This document shows positions 17,073 through 24,941 of a stretch of DNA of 64,000 nt, one piece after another. The notes below the pieces were generated by a model, which saw nothing but the letters and a program-made list of their open reading frames with translations, was not told where the DNA came from and did no database searches. Location of the stretch: the NCBI RefSeq assembly GCF_005517195.1, contig NZ_CP040244.1, positions 434,001-498,000 on the forward strand. The letters run 5' to 3'. Source of the stretch: Streptomyces vilmorinianum (lineage in GTDB: Bacteria; Actinomycetota; Actinomycetes; Streptomycetales; Streptomycetaceae). Numbering within the stretch: position 1 is the first letter of the stretch; each line of letters begins with the position of its first letter. The position numbers and the translations under genes are program-made.

Positions 17073-18095
17073 GTGACCATTGACCAGGGCGTACTCCACT
17101 ACGACTTGTCCACCGACGAGGTCGCCGAGCTGGACGCGCTGATCGCCGGGCTGAAGGACGCGGGCTACGACCCGGGCGACCCGCTCTTCCACGACGAGGC
17201 CTGGGACCTCGCCTCCCGGCTGCCGGCCGGGCTGCGCAAGTTCCTCGCGGAGTTCCGGCGCGACGACCCGGCCGCGGCGTTCAAGATCAGGGGATTCACG
17301 GTCGACGACACCGCCGTGGGACCGACCCCGCGGAACTGGGCGGAGGCCGCCGCCTCCCTGCGTACGCGGCGTGAGGAACTCTTCCTTTCCCTGATCGGCA
17401 AGTGCCTCGGGGAGGTGTTCAGCTGGCCGACGCTGCAATCCGGAAGAATGATCCAGAATGTGCTGCCGATCGCCGGCGAGGAGAACGAGCAGAGCGGTCA
17501 CGGCAGTGACGTCCTGCTCGAATGGCACACCGAGGACGGCTTTCACCCTTATCGCTGTGACTATCTCGCCCTCTTCGGAATACGGAACCACGACCGGGTG
17601 CCGACGACGGTCGCGTCCATACGCGATGTGACTCTGAGTGCGGAAACGCGCAAGATCCTCGGCGAACCGCGGTTCTACATTCTTCCGGACGACGAACACC
17701 TGCGGCAGCTCGCCGCCCAGCAGCCCGACCACCCGGGCCTGCTGCGGATGCGGGCCATGCGCGAGACCCCGGAGCCCGTGGCCGTCCTGTTCGGCGCGCC
17801 CGACTCGCCGTATCTGCGGATCGACCCCTTCTTCATGCGCTGTGTGGAGGGCGACTCCGCGGCCGAGCAGGCACTCAAGGAGCTCGTACGGGAGCTGGAG
17901 GCGGCGACCCACGACGTGGTGGTCGAGGCCGGGACCCTGCTCGTCGTCGACAACTACCTGGCCGTGCATGGCCGCAAGGCGTTCACCGCCCGGTACGACG
18001 GCACCGACCGGTGGCTGCAGAAGGCGATCATCACGCGCGATCTGCGCAAGTCCCGGGAGACCCGGGACACCGCCGCCGGCCGCGTCCTGATCTAG
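17073..18095 (+). CDS. VioC/OrfP-type Fe(II)/2-oxoglutarate-dependent hydroxylase (probable arginine hydroxylase)
   Basis: 340 residues of the clavaminate-synthase-like fold. The iron facial triad is H152-x-E154 (EWHTEDGFHP) and H299 (LAVHGRKAF). Arg313 lies 14 residues after the distal histidine and should bind 2-oxoglutarate. These spacings match VioC (H168, E170, H316, R330). VioC, OrfP and MppO-type enzymes hydroxylate free L-arginine or related amino acids at C3 or C4. The stretch GAPDSPYLRIDPFFM is also family-like. The GTG start is preceded by GAGAGGG. The antiporter starts 13 bases downstream. The substrate could be free arginine for the NRPS pathway, or the small peptide encoded just upstream; the sequence cannot decide. 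Confidence 0.85.
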   Translation: MTIDQGVLHYDLSTDEVAELDALIAGLKDAGYDPGDPLFHDEAWDLASRLPAGLRKFLAEFRRDDPAAAFKIRGFTVDDTAVGPTPRNWAEAAASLRTRREELFLSLIGKCLGEVFSWPTLQSGRMIQNVLPIAGEENEQSGHGSDVLLEWHTEDGFHPYRCDYLALFGIRNHDRVPTTVASIRDVTLSAETRKILGEPRFYILPDDEHLRQLAAQQPDHPGLLRMRAMRETPEPVAVLFGAPDSPYLRIDPFFMRCVEGDSAAEQALKELVRELEAATHDVVVEAGTLLVVDNYLAVHGRKAFTARYDGTDRWLQKAIITRDLRKSRETRDTAAGRVLI

Positions 18096-18108
18096 GGGCT
18101 GGGACACG

Positions 18109-19431
18109 ATGGCAGCCTCCGAAGGTGTGCCGCTGGACGCGATCGTCCTCGCCGACGTCGCGGTCGTCCTCGTCGTCGGCGCCGTGATGGTGAGACTGGG
18201 CCGGCGGCTGCACCAGCCGCCGGTGGTCGCCGAGATCGCGGCCGGTCTGATGCTCGGCCCCAGTCTGCTCGGGCTGCTGCCGGGCGACCTGCCCGCGCTG
18301 ATCTTCCCGCCCGAGGCCAGGCCCGGCCTGTCGGCACTCGCCCAACTGGGCCTCGCGCTCTTCATGTTTTCGGCGGGCTGGGAGCTGGACCTGCGGGCGC
18401 TGCGCGGCCGGACCCGGTCGGTGGGCTCGACGGCCTTCCTGGCCATGGCGGTGCCGTTCGCGGTGGGTGCGGGGGCGGCGGCGCTGCTGTACCGCTCGAC
18501 GGCCCCCGACGGGGTCGGCGCCGACATGTTCGTGCTCTACATGGCGACGGCCTTCTCGATCACCGCGTTCCCCGTCCTGGCCCGGATCATCCGGGACCGG
18601 CGGCTCGGTCACACCCGGGTCGGCTCGACGGCGATGGCCTGCGCGGCGGCGGGGGACGTGGTCGCCTGGTGCGTCCTGGTCCTGGTGGTGGCGCTGGCGG
18701 GCGCGGGGGCCGGGAAGGGGGCCGGGACGGGCGGGTTCTTCACGGTGATCGCCCTGACCGTCGCCTACGCGGCGGGCATGCTGTTCGTCGTACGGCCCCT
18801 GCTGCACCGGGCGCTGCGCTCCGCCGCCGGGGGGCGGCAGGAGACCGGCGTACGGCTGGTCCTGATCGTGTCCGGGGTGCTGCTCTCCTCGTACGCCACC
18901 TCCTGGATCGGCATCCACGCCATCTTCGGGGCCTTCGCCTTCGGCCTGGTCATGCCGCGCGCGGCGGGGCCGGAGCTGCACCGGCAGGTCGCCGTCCCGC
19001 TGGAGAAGGCGTCCTCCCTGCTGCTGCCCGTCTTCTTCGTCATCACCGGTCTCTCCGTCGACATCGGCGGCCTCGGCCGGGATGGGCTGTTCGCCCTGCT
19101 GGTCGTCCTGGTGGCGGCGGTGGCCGGCAAGTTCGCCGGCGCGGCGATCCCGGCGCGGCTCTCGGGGATGAGCTGGCGGGACGCCGGGGCGTTCGGGACG
19201 CTGATGAACACCCGCGGTCTCACCGAGATCGTGATCCTGGGGATCGGCCGTCAGATGGGCCTGATCGGGCCCGAGTTGTTCACCGGCATGGTTGTGATGG
19301 CCCTCGTGACGACGGCGATGGCCGGCCCTCTGCTGCGTCTGCTCGGCGTGGGGGAGGACGTGACGCGCGTGGCGCCCGTACCGGATCAGTCCGCGACCGA
19401 CCGCAAGGAAACGATCGGAGCCAAGGGATGA
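18109..19431 (+). CDS. CPA2-family cation:proton antiporter (Kef/NapA type)
   Basis: 440 residues with about 12 hydrophobic segments and no cytoplasmic nucleotide-binding tail. Family stretches include QPPVVAEIAAGLMLGPSLLG near the N-terminus and LMNTRGLTEIVIL in the C-terminal part. It would exchange Na+ or K+ for protons across the membrane. It follows the hydroxylase by 13 bases and overlaps the next gene as ATGA, so it is likely part of the same operon. Linkage to a hydroxylase and an exported peptide is not explained by pH homeostasis alone. Confidence 0.9.
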   Translation: MAASEGVPLDAIVLADVAVVLVVGAVMVRLGRRLHQPPVVAEIAAGLMLGPSLLGLLPGDLPALIFPPEARPGLSALAQLGLALFMFSAGWELDLRALRGRTRSVGSTAFLAMAVPFAVGAGAAALLYRSTAPDGVGADMFVLYMATAFSITAFPVLARIIRDRRLGHTRVGSTAMACAAAGDVVAWCVLVLVVALAGAGAGKGAGTGGFFTVIALTVAYAAGMLFVVRPLLHRALRSAAGGRQETGVRLVLIVSGVLLSSYATSWIGIHAIFGAFAFGLVMPRAAGPELHRQVAVPLEKASSLLLPVFFVITGLSVDIGGLGRDGLFALLVVLVAAVAGKFAGAAIPARLSGMSWRDAGAFGTLMNTRGLTEIVILGIGRQMGLIGPELFTGMVVMALVTTAMAGPLLRLLGVGEDVTRVAPVPDQSATDRKETIGAKG

Positions 19432-19682
19432 AGCCCGCACGGCACTTCGGATACGAGCACCGGGCCAACGGCACGGTCGTCATCACCCGCGGCTGCCGCA
19501 TGGTCGGCGTCGTACGCGGCGACGCCCAGGTCCTGCGGTTCCTCGACGACATGGCGGAAGGACACCCGCAGGAGGTGCTGGCCCGCTGGGTGATCCACCC
19601 TGCGGCAGGCAACGGGGGCCACCTCACGACGACCCCCGGCCGTTCCGCCAGGCCCCGGGCGACCCCTGACGACCCCGCCTGA
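19428..19682 (+). CDS. Small conserved-looking cytoplasmic protein of unknown function
   Basis: 84 residues opening MKPARHFGYEHRANGTVVIT, soluble, with a compact first ~60 residues (VVRGDAQVLRFLDDMAEG) and a disordered proline/threonine-rich tail. The start overlaps the antiporter stop (ATGA), so translation is coupled. Small proteins with a similar HFGYE..ADGTVVIT opening are common in streptomycetes as far as I recall, without known function. It could be a regulator of the antiporter or a co-factor of the operon. Confidence 0.7.
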   Translation: MKPARHFGYEHRANGTVVITRGCRMVGVVRGDAQVLRFLDDMAEGHPQEVLARWVIHPAAGNGGHLTTTPGRSARPRATPDDPA

Positions 19683-19703
19683 CCGGCGGCCCGTCTGGGG
19701 ACC

Positions 19704-20618
19704 TCACTCCTGCGGCAGTTCCACGTCCAGTCGGCTGAGGTGGCTCGGGTCCATCAGGATGTCGACGGCCGTGATGCGGCCGTCGATGACGGTGAAGCCG
19801 ATCACCGACCTCGGTTTGCCGTCCGGCGCCCACACCAGGCCCGCCGCCCCGTCCACCAGGGCGACCCGGGCTTCGCGGACGCGTTCGGTGAGGCTCTCGG
19901 CAACCGCCTCCGCCACCGCCCGGGCGCCGTGGGCCGTCGTCGTGCCGGTGCGGAGCGCCTCCGTGTCCGCCCGCAGCACCACGTCCGGGTCGAGCAGCGC
20001 GAGCAGCCCCTCGACGTCGTCGCTCTGCGTGGCGGCCAGGAACGCCGTCACCACCTCCCGCTGGCGCGGCAGGTCCGGCTCCGGCATCTCCTCCGTGCCC
20101 TGCACGCGCCGCCTGGCACGGGCGGCCAGCTGCCGGGTGGCGGCCGGCGTGCGTTCCACGATCGGCGCGATCTCCTCGACCGGCACGTCGAACAGGTCGT
20201 GCAGCACGAATGCCAGCCGCTCGGCCGGCGTCAGCGTGTCCAGGACGGCCAGGAGCGCCCGCTGCTCGGGGTCGTCGGCACCCGGCTCACCCGGCTCACC
20301 CGGCTCACCCGCCTTGCCCGGCTCGCCCGCGCCCCACGGGTCCCACGGGTCCCACGGGTCCTCGCGCCGCGCCTCGCGCGCACGCAGCGTGTTCAGACAG
20401 ACGCGCGCGACGGCCGTCGTCAGCCGGCCGCCGAGATCATCGATCTCCCCGGCGCCGCCACCCGCGCCGGCACGGCTCAGCCGCCCCCACGCCTCCCGTA
20501 CCGCCTCGTCGGCCTCGCCCGAGGAGCCGAGCATCCGGTAGGCGACCGCCCTCAGCCGAGGCCTGTGTTCCTCGAAACGGCCGGCCAGGAACTCATGATC
20601 CACCGCGTGATCCACCAC
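19704..20618 (-). CDS. ECF sigma factor with C-terminal SnoaL-like domain (SigJ/ECF41-like)
   Basis: About 304 residues. The sigma region 2 is degenerate (RAVAYRMLGSSGEADEAVREAW) and region 4 is TLTPAERLAFVLHDLFDVPVEEIA. The C-terminal ~120 residues (VVTAFLAATQSDDVEGLLALL) are a SnoaL/NTF2-like domain that in ECF41 sigma factors regulates activity in place of an anti-sigma factor. Between regions 2 and 4 is a repetitive insert (DPWDPWDPW and [10 protein letters not shown]) coded by 9-bp tandem units at about 20281-20367. The GTG at 20618 is chosen, with GGAGG 9 bases upstream; a TTG at 20627 is in frame. Convergent with the 84-aa gene. Confidence 0.85.
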   Translation of the reverse strand: MVDHAVDHEFLAGRFEEHRPRLRAVAYRMLGSSGEADEAVREAWGRLSRAGAGGGAGEIDDLGGRLTTAVARVCLNTLRAREARREDPWDPWDPWGAGEPGKAGEPGEPGEPGADDPEQRALLAVLDTLTPAERLAFVLHDLFDVPVEEIAPIVERTPAATRQLAARARRRVQGTEEMPEPDLPRQREVVTAFLAATQSDDVEGLLALLDPDVVLRADTEALRTGTTTAHGARAVAEAVAESLTERVREARVALVDGAAGLVWAPDGKPRSVIGFTVIDGRITAVDILMDPSHLSRLDVELPQE

Positions 20619-20725
20619 CGCTCGCAACCTCCGTGAGGCATGGCTCCACTGTCATCGGAGTGTCCTCCGAAAACACCCCGATCCGGTGGAGGCGGATGCG
20701 GCGGCGGATGCGTGAACCGGAGCCG

Positions 20726-21127
20726 TCAGTCGCCGTGCCCCGGTCCACCACTGCCGAAGCCGCCGCTGGAGATCCCGCCCCACTTGCGCTTCTCCTCGCT
20801 CGGCGGGTCGGGCGAGGTCTCGGTGCCCGACGTGCCGCCGTCCTTCAGCTGGTACGGCATGAGCCGGTGCTCACCGTCGGTGCGGGGCATCTCGGCGGGC
20901 CTGCGGTACTCGGACATCTCGCCGGGCAGCTCGTCCGTCTCCGGCCGGTGCGGCTGCTCCTCGGGCTTGGGCGTCGGACTTTCCTTGTCCCTGATCCTGA
21001 ACCCGAGCCAGACCGCGCCGATCAGCACGGCGACGACGATCAGACCGCCGAGCACCTGGGCCAACCCGGACTGCCAGACACCGGCCGCCGTGGTGAGCTG
21101 CGGGGATTCCACGAGGAAAGTGTTCAT
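20726..21127 (-). CDS. Small single-pass membrane protein (DUF6479-like)
   Basis: 133 residues. A single membrane segment (VLGGLIVVAVLIGAVWLGFR, ~residues 24-43) is followed by a hydrophilic tail with proline-rich PTPKPEEQPHRPETDELPGEM and a glycine-rich end. Similar small membrane proteins are common in streptomycetes with no assigned role. The ATG at 21127 gives a short outside N-terminus. It diverges from the ECF sigma gene at 21256 across a 128-base promoter region. Confidence 0.75.
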   Translation of the reverse strand: MNTFLVESPQLTTAAGVWQSGLAQVLGGLIVVAVLIGAVWLGFRIRDKESPTPKPEEQPHRPETDELPGEMSEYRRPAEMPRTDGEHRLMPYQLKDGGTSGTETSPDPPSEEKRKWGGISSGGFGSGGPGHGD

Positions 21128-21255
21128 ATCCCAGGAGTACCCATTCCTGAGCAGGATGGGACATTTCAACCGCCCCGAACTCGTGTGAAACATTTCCCCG
21201 CCCCCATCGCGTCAATGAGGTGTACGGCGACCACGCCGCGAGGGAAGGGAGGGGC

Positions 21256-21765
21256 ATGAGGAAGTCCCGCGCGGACGAGTTCCAGGAGTTCGCCTCCGCG
21301 AGAACAGGGCATCTGTTCCGGTCGGCATGCCTGCTGACCAGCGGCGACACCCATCTCGCCGAGGACCTGGTGCAGGAGACGCTGGGCCGGATGTACGCGC
21401 TGTGGGGGCGCGTCCAGCGGATCGGCAACCCGGCCGCGTACGCGCAGACCGTCCTGGTGCGTACGTTCCTCAGCCACCGGCGGCGGGCCTCCGCGACCGA
21501 GCGCCCGCTCGGGGAGCTGCCCGACCGCGCCCCGGCCACCGGCGACGACCCGGCGCTGCGGATCGCCCTGCTCGACGCGCTGGCCGCGCTGGCGCCCAAG
21601 GACCGGGCCGTCATCGTGCTGCGGTACTGGGAGGACCGCAGCGTCGAGGAGACCGCCGACGCGATGCACGTGAGCTCCGCGGCGGTCCGCACCCGGTCGG
21701 TGCGGGCGCTCGGCAAGCTCCGGGAACGGCTCGGCGGCAGCATCGTCGAGTTCGCACCCCGCTGA
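21256..21765 (+). CDS. SigE-family ECF RNA polymerase sigma factor
   Basis: 169 residues. Region 2 includes HLAEDLVQETLGRMYALW and region 4 ALAPKDRAVIVLRYWEDRSVEETADAM followed by the helix-turn-helix SSAAVRTRSVRALGKLRE. No extra domain. The ATG follows GGGAGGGG. The membrane protein gene 48 bases downstream is the likely partner (anti-sigma-like or target). Confidence 0.9.
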   Translation: MRKSRADEFQEFASARTGHLFRSACLLTSGDTHLAEDLVQETLGRMYALWGRVQRIGNPAAYAQTVLVRTFLSHRRRASATERPLGELPDRAPATGDDPALRIALLDALAALAPKDRAVIVLRYWEDRSVEETADAMHVSSAAVRTRSVRALGKLRERLGGSIVEFAPR

Positions 21766-21813
21766 CCTTCAGAAACCTTTCTTTGACACACGGACCGGAG
21801 ACGGTGATTCGGC

Positions 21814-23115
21814 ATGCCTCTGCACGAGGGACACGAAGGATTCGAGGAGGAGCTCGGTGCGGCCCTGCGCCGTACCGGCGACGGTTTCGCCGCGGACGAC
21901 AGCCGCGGCCTGGTCGCCGGCGGGCTGACCCGCGGCCGGCGCCGCCTGAAGCGCCGCCGCGCCGCCGCGGTGACCAGCAGCGTGCTGGCGTTCGCGGTGG
22001 TCGGCGTCGGCGGGCTGTACGGCGGGGACCTGCTCGGCTCGGGCGAGGCCAAGGGCTCGTCGGTCGCGGCGCCGAAGCCGGGCGGCGACGGCCAGGGGCA
22101 CAGTGCCAAGGACACGCCCGTAACGACCGACAAGGTGGCGCCCCGGGCCCAGATCCCGGTCAAGGACATGGCGGCCGTTCTCAAGGCGAACACCCCCGCC
22201 GGGCAGTGGACCATCGCCGACGAGAACGACATGGGCCAGTTCGTCACGGGCGTCTACGACGACGGCAAGGGCGCGGCGGGCGTCTCCGTCGGCCTCAACC
22301 GGGCGGGCGAGGGCAAGGAGGCCGGCGAGGGCCAGGTGACGTGCCCGGACCAGACCTTCACCCCGCACGACGCCTGCACGACCGAGAACCTGCCGGGCGG
22401 CGACCGCCTGATGATCTTCCAGGGGTACGAGTACCCGGACAAGCGCGTGGAGACCAAGAACTGGCGGGCGGTCCTGCTCACCAAGGACGGCTTCCTGATC
22501 GACGCGAGCGAGTACAACGCACCCGCCGAGAAGGGCGCCGAGATCTCCCGTACGAACCCGCCCTTCACCGCCGCCCAGCTGAAGAGCCTGGTCACGGCCG
22601 AAGGATGGCGTCCGTTGCTCAAGCGGCTGCCGGTGCCCGAGCCCGTGCAGGCCAAGCCGGGCGGCGACACCGCACCGCCGCCGGAGCCCAACGGCGCCTC
22701 CGTCCAGGCGACCCTCCGCTCGCTGCTCCCCAAGGGCCTGACGGTGGTCTCCAAGGGCGGTGACGGCGAGTTCGCGTACGTGGTCGTGAACGACGGCAAG
22801 GGCAAGAGCCTCGTCCAGATCAACGTGCAGAACCGCATGGGCGACGTGGCCGACGAGCTCTTCCGCAGCGGCTCCACCAAGCTGCCGGACGGACGTCTCG
22901 TGAAGACCACCCAGCAGCCCGGCGAGAAGGGCGGCGAGGGCGTGGTCTGGTGGACGGCCGACACCCTCACCAAGGACGGCTTCCGGGTCGTGGTCTCCGC
23001 GTTCAACACGGGCGCCCAGCACGACGACGCGACGCGCGCCGAGCCGGCGCTGACGATGGAGCAGCTCAAGTCGATCGCGCTCAGCGCGAGGTGGGCGACG
23101 TTCGCGGAGAAGTAG
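21814..23115 (+). CDS. Membrane-anchored exported protein, probable partner of the adjacent sigma factor
   Basis: 433 residues. The N-terminal ~50 residues are cytoplasmic and basic at the end (RGRRRLKRRRAAA). One membrane segment (VTSSVLAFAVVGVGGLYG, ~54-72) is followed by a ~360-residue outside region. That region has two similar halves, each with a (V/L)xTKDGFxxxxSxxN-type strand (LTKDGFLIDASEYN and LTKDGFRVVVSAFN), suggesting a duplicated domain. Position after an ECF sigma gene and this topology fit an anti-sigma-like sensor, but no zinc anti-sigma motif (HxxxCxxC) is present. Confidence 0.65.
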   Translation: MPLHEGHEGFEEELGAALRRTGDGFAADDSRGLVAGGLTRGRRRLKRRRAAAVTSSVLAFAVVGVGGLYGGDLLGSGEAKGSSVAAPKPGGDGQGHSAKDTPVTTDKVAPRAQIPVKDMAAVLKANTPAGQWTIADENDMGQFVTGVYDDGKGAAGVSVGLNRAGEGKEAGEGQVTCPDQTFTPHDACTTENLPGGDRLMIFQGYEYPDKRVETKNWRAVLLTKDGFLIDASEYNAPAEKGAEISRTNPPFTAAQLKSLVTAEGWRPLLKRLPVPEPVQAKPGGDTAPPPEPNGASVQATLRSLLPKGLTVVSKGGDGEFAYVVVNDGKGKSLVQINVQNRMGDVADELFRSGSTKLPDGRLVKTTQQPGEKGGEGVVWWTADTLTKDGFRVVVSAFNTGAQHDDATRAEPALTMEQLKSIALSARWATFAEK

Positions 23116-23133
23116 CGACCGCGGGAGCACCAG

Positions 23134-23163
23134 GTGGGCCGGCCCCGACGAAGGCCGGCCCAC
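23134..23163. terminator. Bidirectional hairpin between convergent genes
   Basis: GTGGGCCGGCC (23134-23144) and GGCCGGCCCAC (23153-23163) form a perfect 11-bp stem with an 8-base loop. It lies between the plus-strand membrane protein gene and the minus-strand polymerase gene. Confidence 0.8.
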
Positions 23164-23203
23164 TGCCGCGCCCGCCCCCAGACCCGGCCCCGCCCGCTCC
23201 CCG

Positions 23204-24901
23204 TCACTTCGCGTCCGCGTACCGCTCCACCGTCGCCGTCGTGAACGGAAAACGCACCGGCGTCGGGCCGAACGTGATCCGTCCCGCCTCGTCCCCGGCC
23301 GCGCGGATCGCCTCCGTGACCGCCTCCGCCTCCTCGGCAGGGCAGTGCACGATCACCTCGTCGTGCTGGAAGAAGACCAGCTCGGCCCGCATCCCCGCGG
23401 TGGCGCGGCGCAGCGCGGCGAGCATCAGCAGCGCCCAGTCCGCGGCGCTGCCCTGGACGACGAAGTTACGGGTGAAGCGCCCGCGCGCCCGCGCGTTGCT
23501 GGACGCGTATCCGGGCGTGAACTCGCCCTCCTGCGCGCCGGCAGGAGGCTCGCCACCCTCCTGCGGAAGGCCCGCCTCCTCGTCGTCCCCCGCGCCGACC
23601 GCCCGCGGGCTGGTCCGGCCGAGCCAGGTCCGGACGAGCCGGCCCTCCTCGCCGGCCTTCGCCGCGTCGTCGACATAGGCCACCGCCCGCGGGAAGCGGC
23701 GGCGCAGCGCGGCCAGGTTCTTCAGGCCGTCCCCGCTGGTCTGCCCGTAGATCGCTCCGAGCAGCGCGAGCTTGGCGTGGTCGCGGTCGCCCGAGAACGC
23801 GCGGTCCGACAGCCGGGTGTAGAGGTCGTCGGGGTGTCCGGCGACCTCCATCAGGCCGGGGTCGCGGGAGATCGCGGCCAGGACCCGGGGCTCCATCTGG
23901 TCGGCGTCGGCCACGACGAGCCGCCAGCCCGGGTCGGCGACGACCGCCTGCCGTATGACCTTGGGGATCTGCAGCGCGCCGCCGCCGTTCGTGGTCCAGC
24001 GGCCGCTGACCGTGCCCCCGGGCAGGTACTCGGGGCGGAAGCGGCCCCCGCGCACCCAGTCCTGGAGCCACGACCAGCCGTGGGCGGTCCAGATCCGGTA
24101 CAGCTTCTTGTACGCGACGAGCGGCTTCACCGCCGGGTGGTCGAGCTCCTCCAGCTCCCAGCGGCGGGTGGACTTCACCCGGATCCCCGCCTGGGCGAAG
24201 GCCTTCACCACGTCGGCCGGCAGGTCGGGCCGGACGCGCCGCCCGAAGGCGGCGGAGACCTCGTCGGCGAGCTCGGCCAGCCTGCGCGGCTCGCCCCCGC
24301 CCGCATACCGCTCGCCCAGCAGCTCGTGAAGCAGCTCCCGGTGCACGTCGGCCCGCCAGGGGAGCCCGGCCCGGTGCATCTCGGCGGCGACGAGCATGCC
24401 GGCGGACTCGGCGGCCGTGAGCAGCCGCATCCGCCCCGGGTGCTCGGCGCGGTCGTGGCGGCGCTGCTGCTCGGCGTACACCTCCAGGAGACCCTCGAAG
24501 GGCACGCCGGACGTCGGCACCGGCTCGAACAGCGAGTCCTGGGAGCCGGGCTCGGCCGCGCGCTGCGGCGGGTCGGGCGGCACGGGTGCGTTCCGCAGCC
24601 GCGCGAGGGCGGCCGCCGCGGACCGGGGCTCCCCGAGCCGTCCCTCGTGGCCGAGGAGCAGCTGCTCGGCGTCCTCGATGTCGTAGCACCGCTCGACGCG
24701 CACCCTGGCGGCGAGGAGGCGCGGATAGACCTCGGCGGTGGACCGCCACACCCAGCGGGCGACACCCGGCCGGGAACGGACCGCCTCCACCAGGTCCGGC
24801 TCGTACCGCACGTCCCCGGCGGGCAGCCCGTCGGACCGGAGGGGGGCCAGCCACGCCCCGCCACCCTCCGGCTCGCCGGCCAGCGCCCACCTCTCGCTCA
24901 T
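23204..24901 (-). CDS. Family A DNA polymerase, bifunctional 3'-5' exonuclease/polymerase type
   Basis: 565 residues, shorter than PolA because there is no 5'-3' nuclease. The C-terminal half has the polymerase motifs: VADADQMEPRVLAA (A), LLGAIYGQTSGDG (B region) and FFQHDEVIVH (C, catalytic His-Asp-Glu). The N-terminal ~190 residues are a diverged exonuclease-like domain. Such proteins are common in actinobacteria in addition to polA; a repair role is likely. The insert GAGDDEEAGLPQEGGEPPAGAQEG (given here only in part: GAGDDEEAG..PAGAQEG, ~residues 440-465) is an acidic loop. ATG at 24901 is preferred over an upstream ATG because it gives the usual N-terminus. It is 40 bases downstream of the LuxR gene. 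Confidence 0.88.
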   Translation of the reverse strand: MSERWALAGEPEGGGAWLAPLRSDGLPAGDVRYEPDLVEAVRSRPGVARWVWRSTAEVYPRLLAARVRVERCYDIEDAEQLLLGHEGRLGEPRSAAAALARLRNAPVPPDPPQRAAEPGSQDSLFEPVPTSGVPFEGLLEVYAEQQRRHDRAEHPGRMRLLTAAESAGMLVAAEMHRAGLPWRADVHRELLHELLGERYAGGGEPRRLAELADEVSAAFGRRVRPDLPADVVKAFAQAGIRVKSTRRWELEELDHPAVKPLVAYKKLYRIWTAHGWSWLQDWVRGGRFRPEYLPGGTVSGRWTTNGGGALQIPKVIRQAVVADPGWRLVVADADQMEPRVLAAISRDPGLMEVAGHPDDLYTRLSDRAFSGDRDHAKLALLGAIYGQTSGDGLKNLAALRRRFPRAVAYVDDAAKAGEEGRLVRTWLGRTSPRAVGAGDDEEAGLPQEGGEPPAGAQEGEFTPGYASSNARARGRFTRNFVVQGSAADWALLMLAALRRATAGMRAELVFFQHDEVIVHCPAEEAEAVTEAIRAAGDEAGRITFGPTPVRFPFTTATVERYADAK

Positions 24902-24941
24902 GGGTGCGAGTCTGGCACTCGCCACTGACAGCGGCGCGCCG

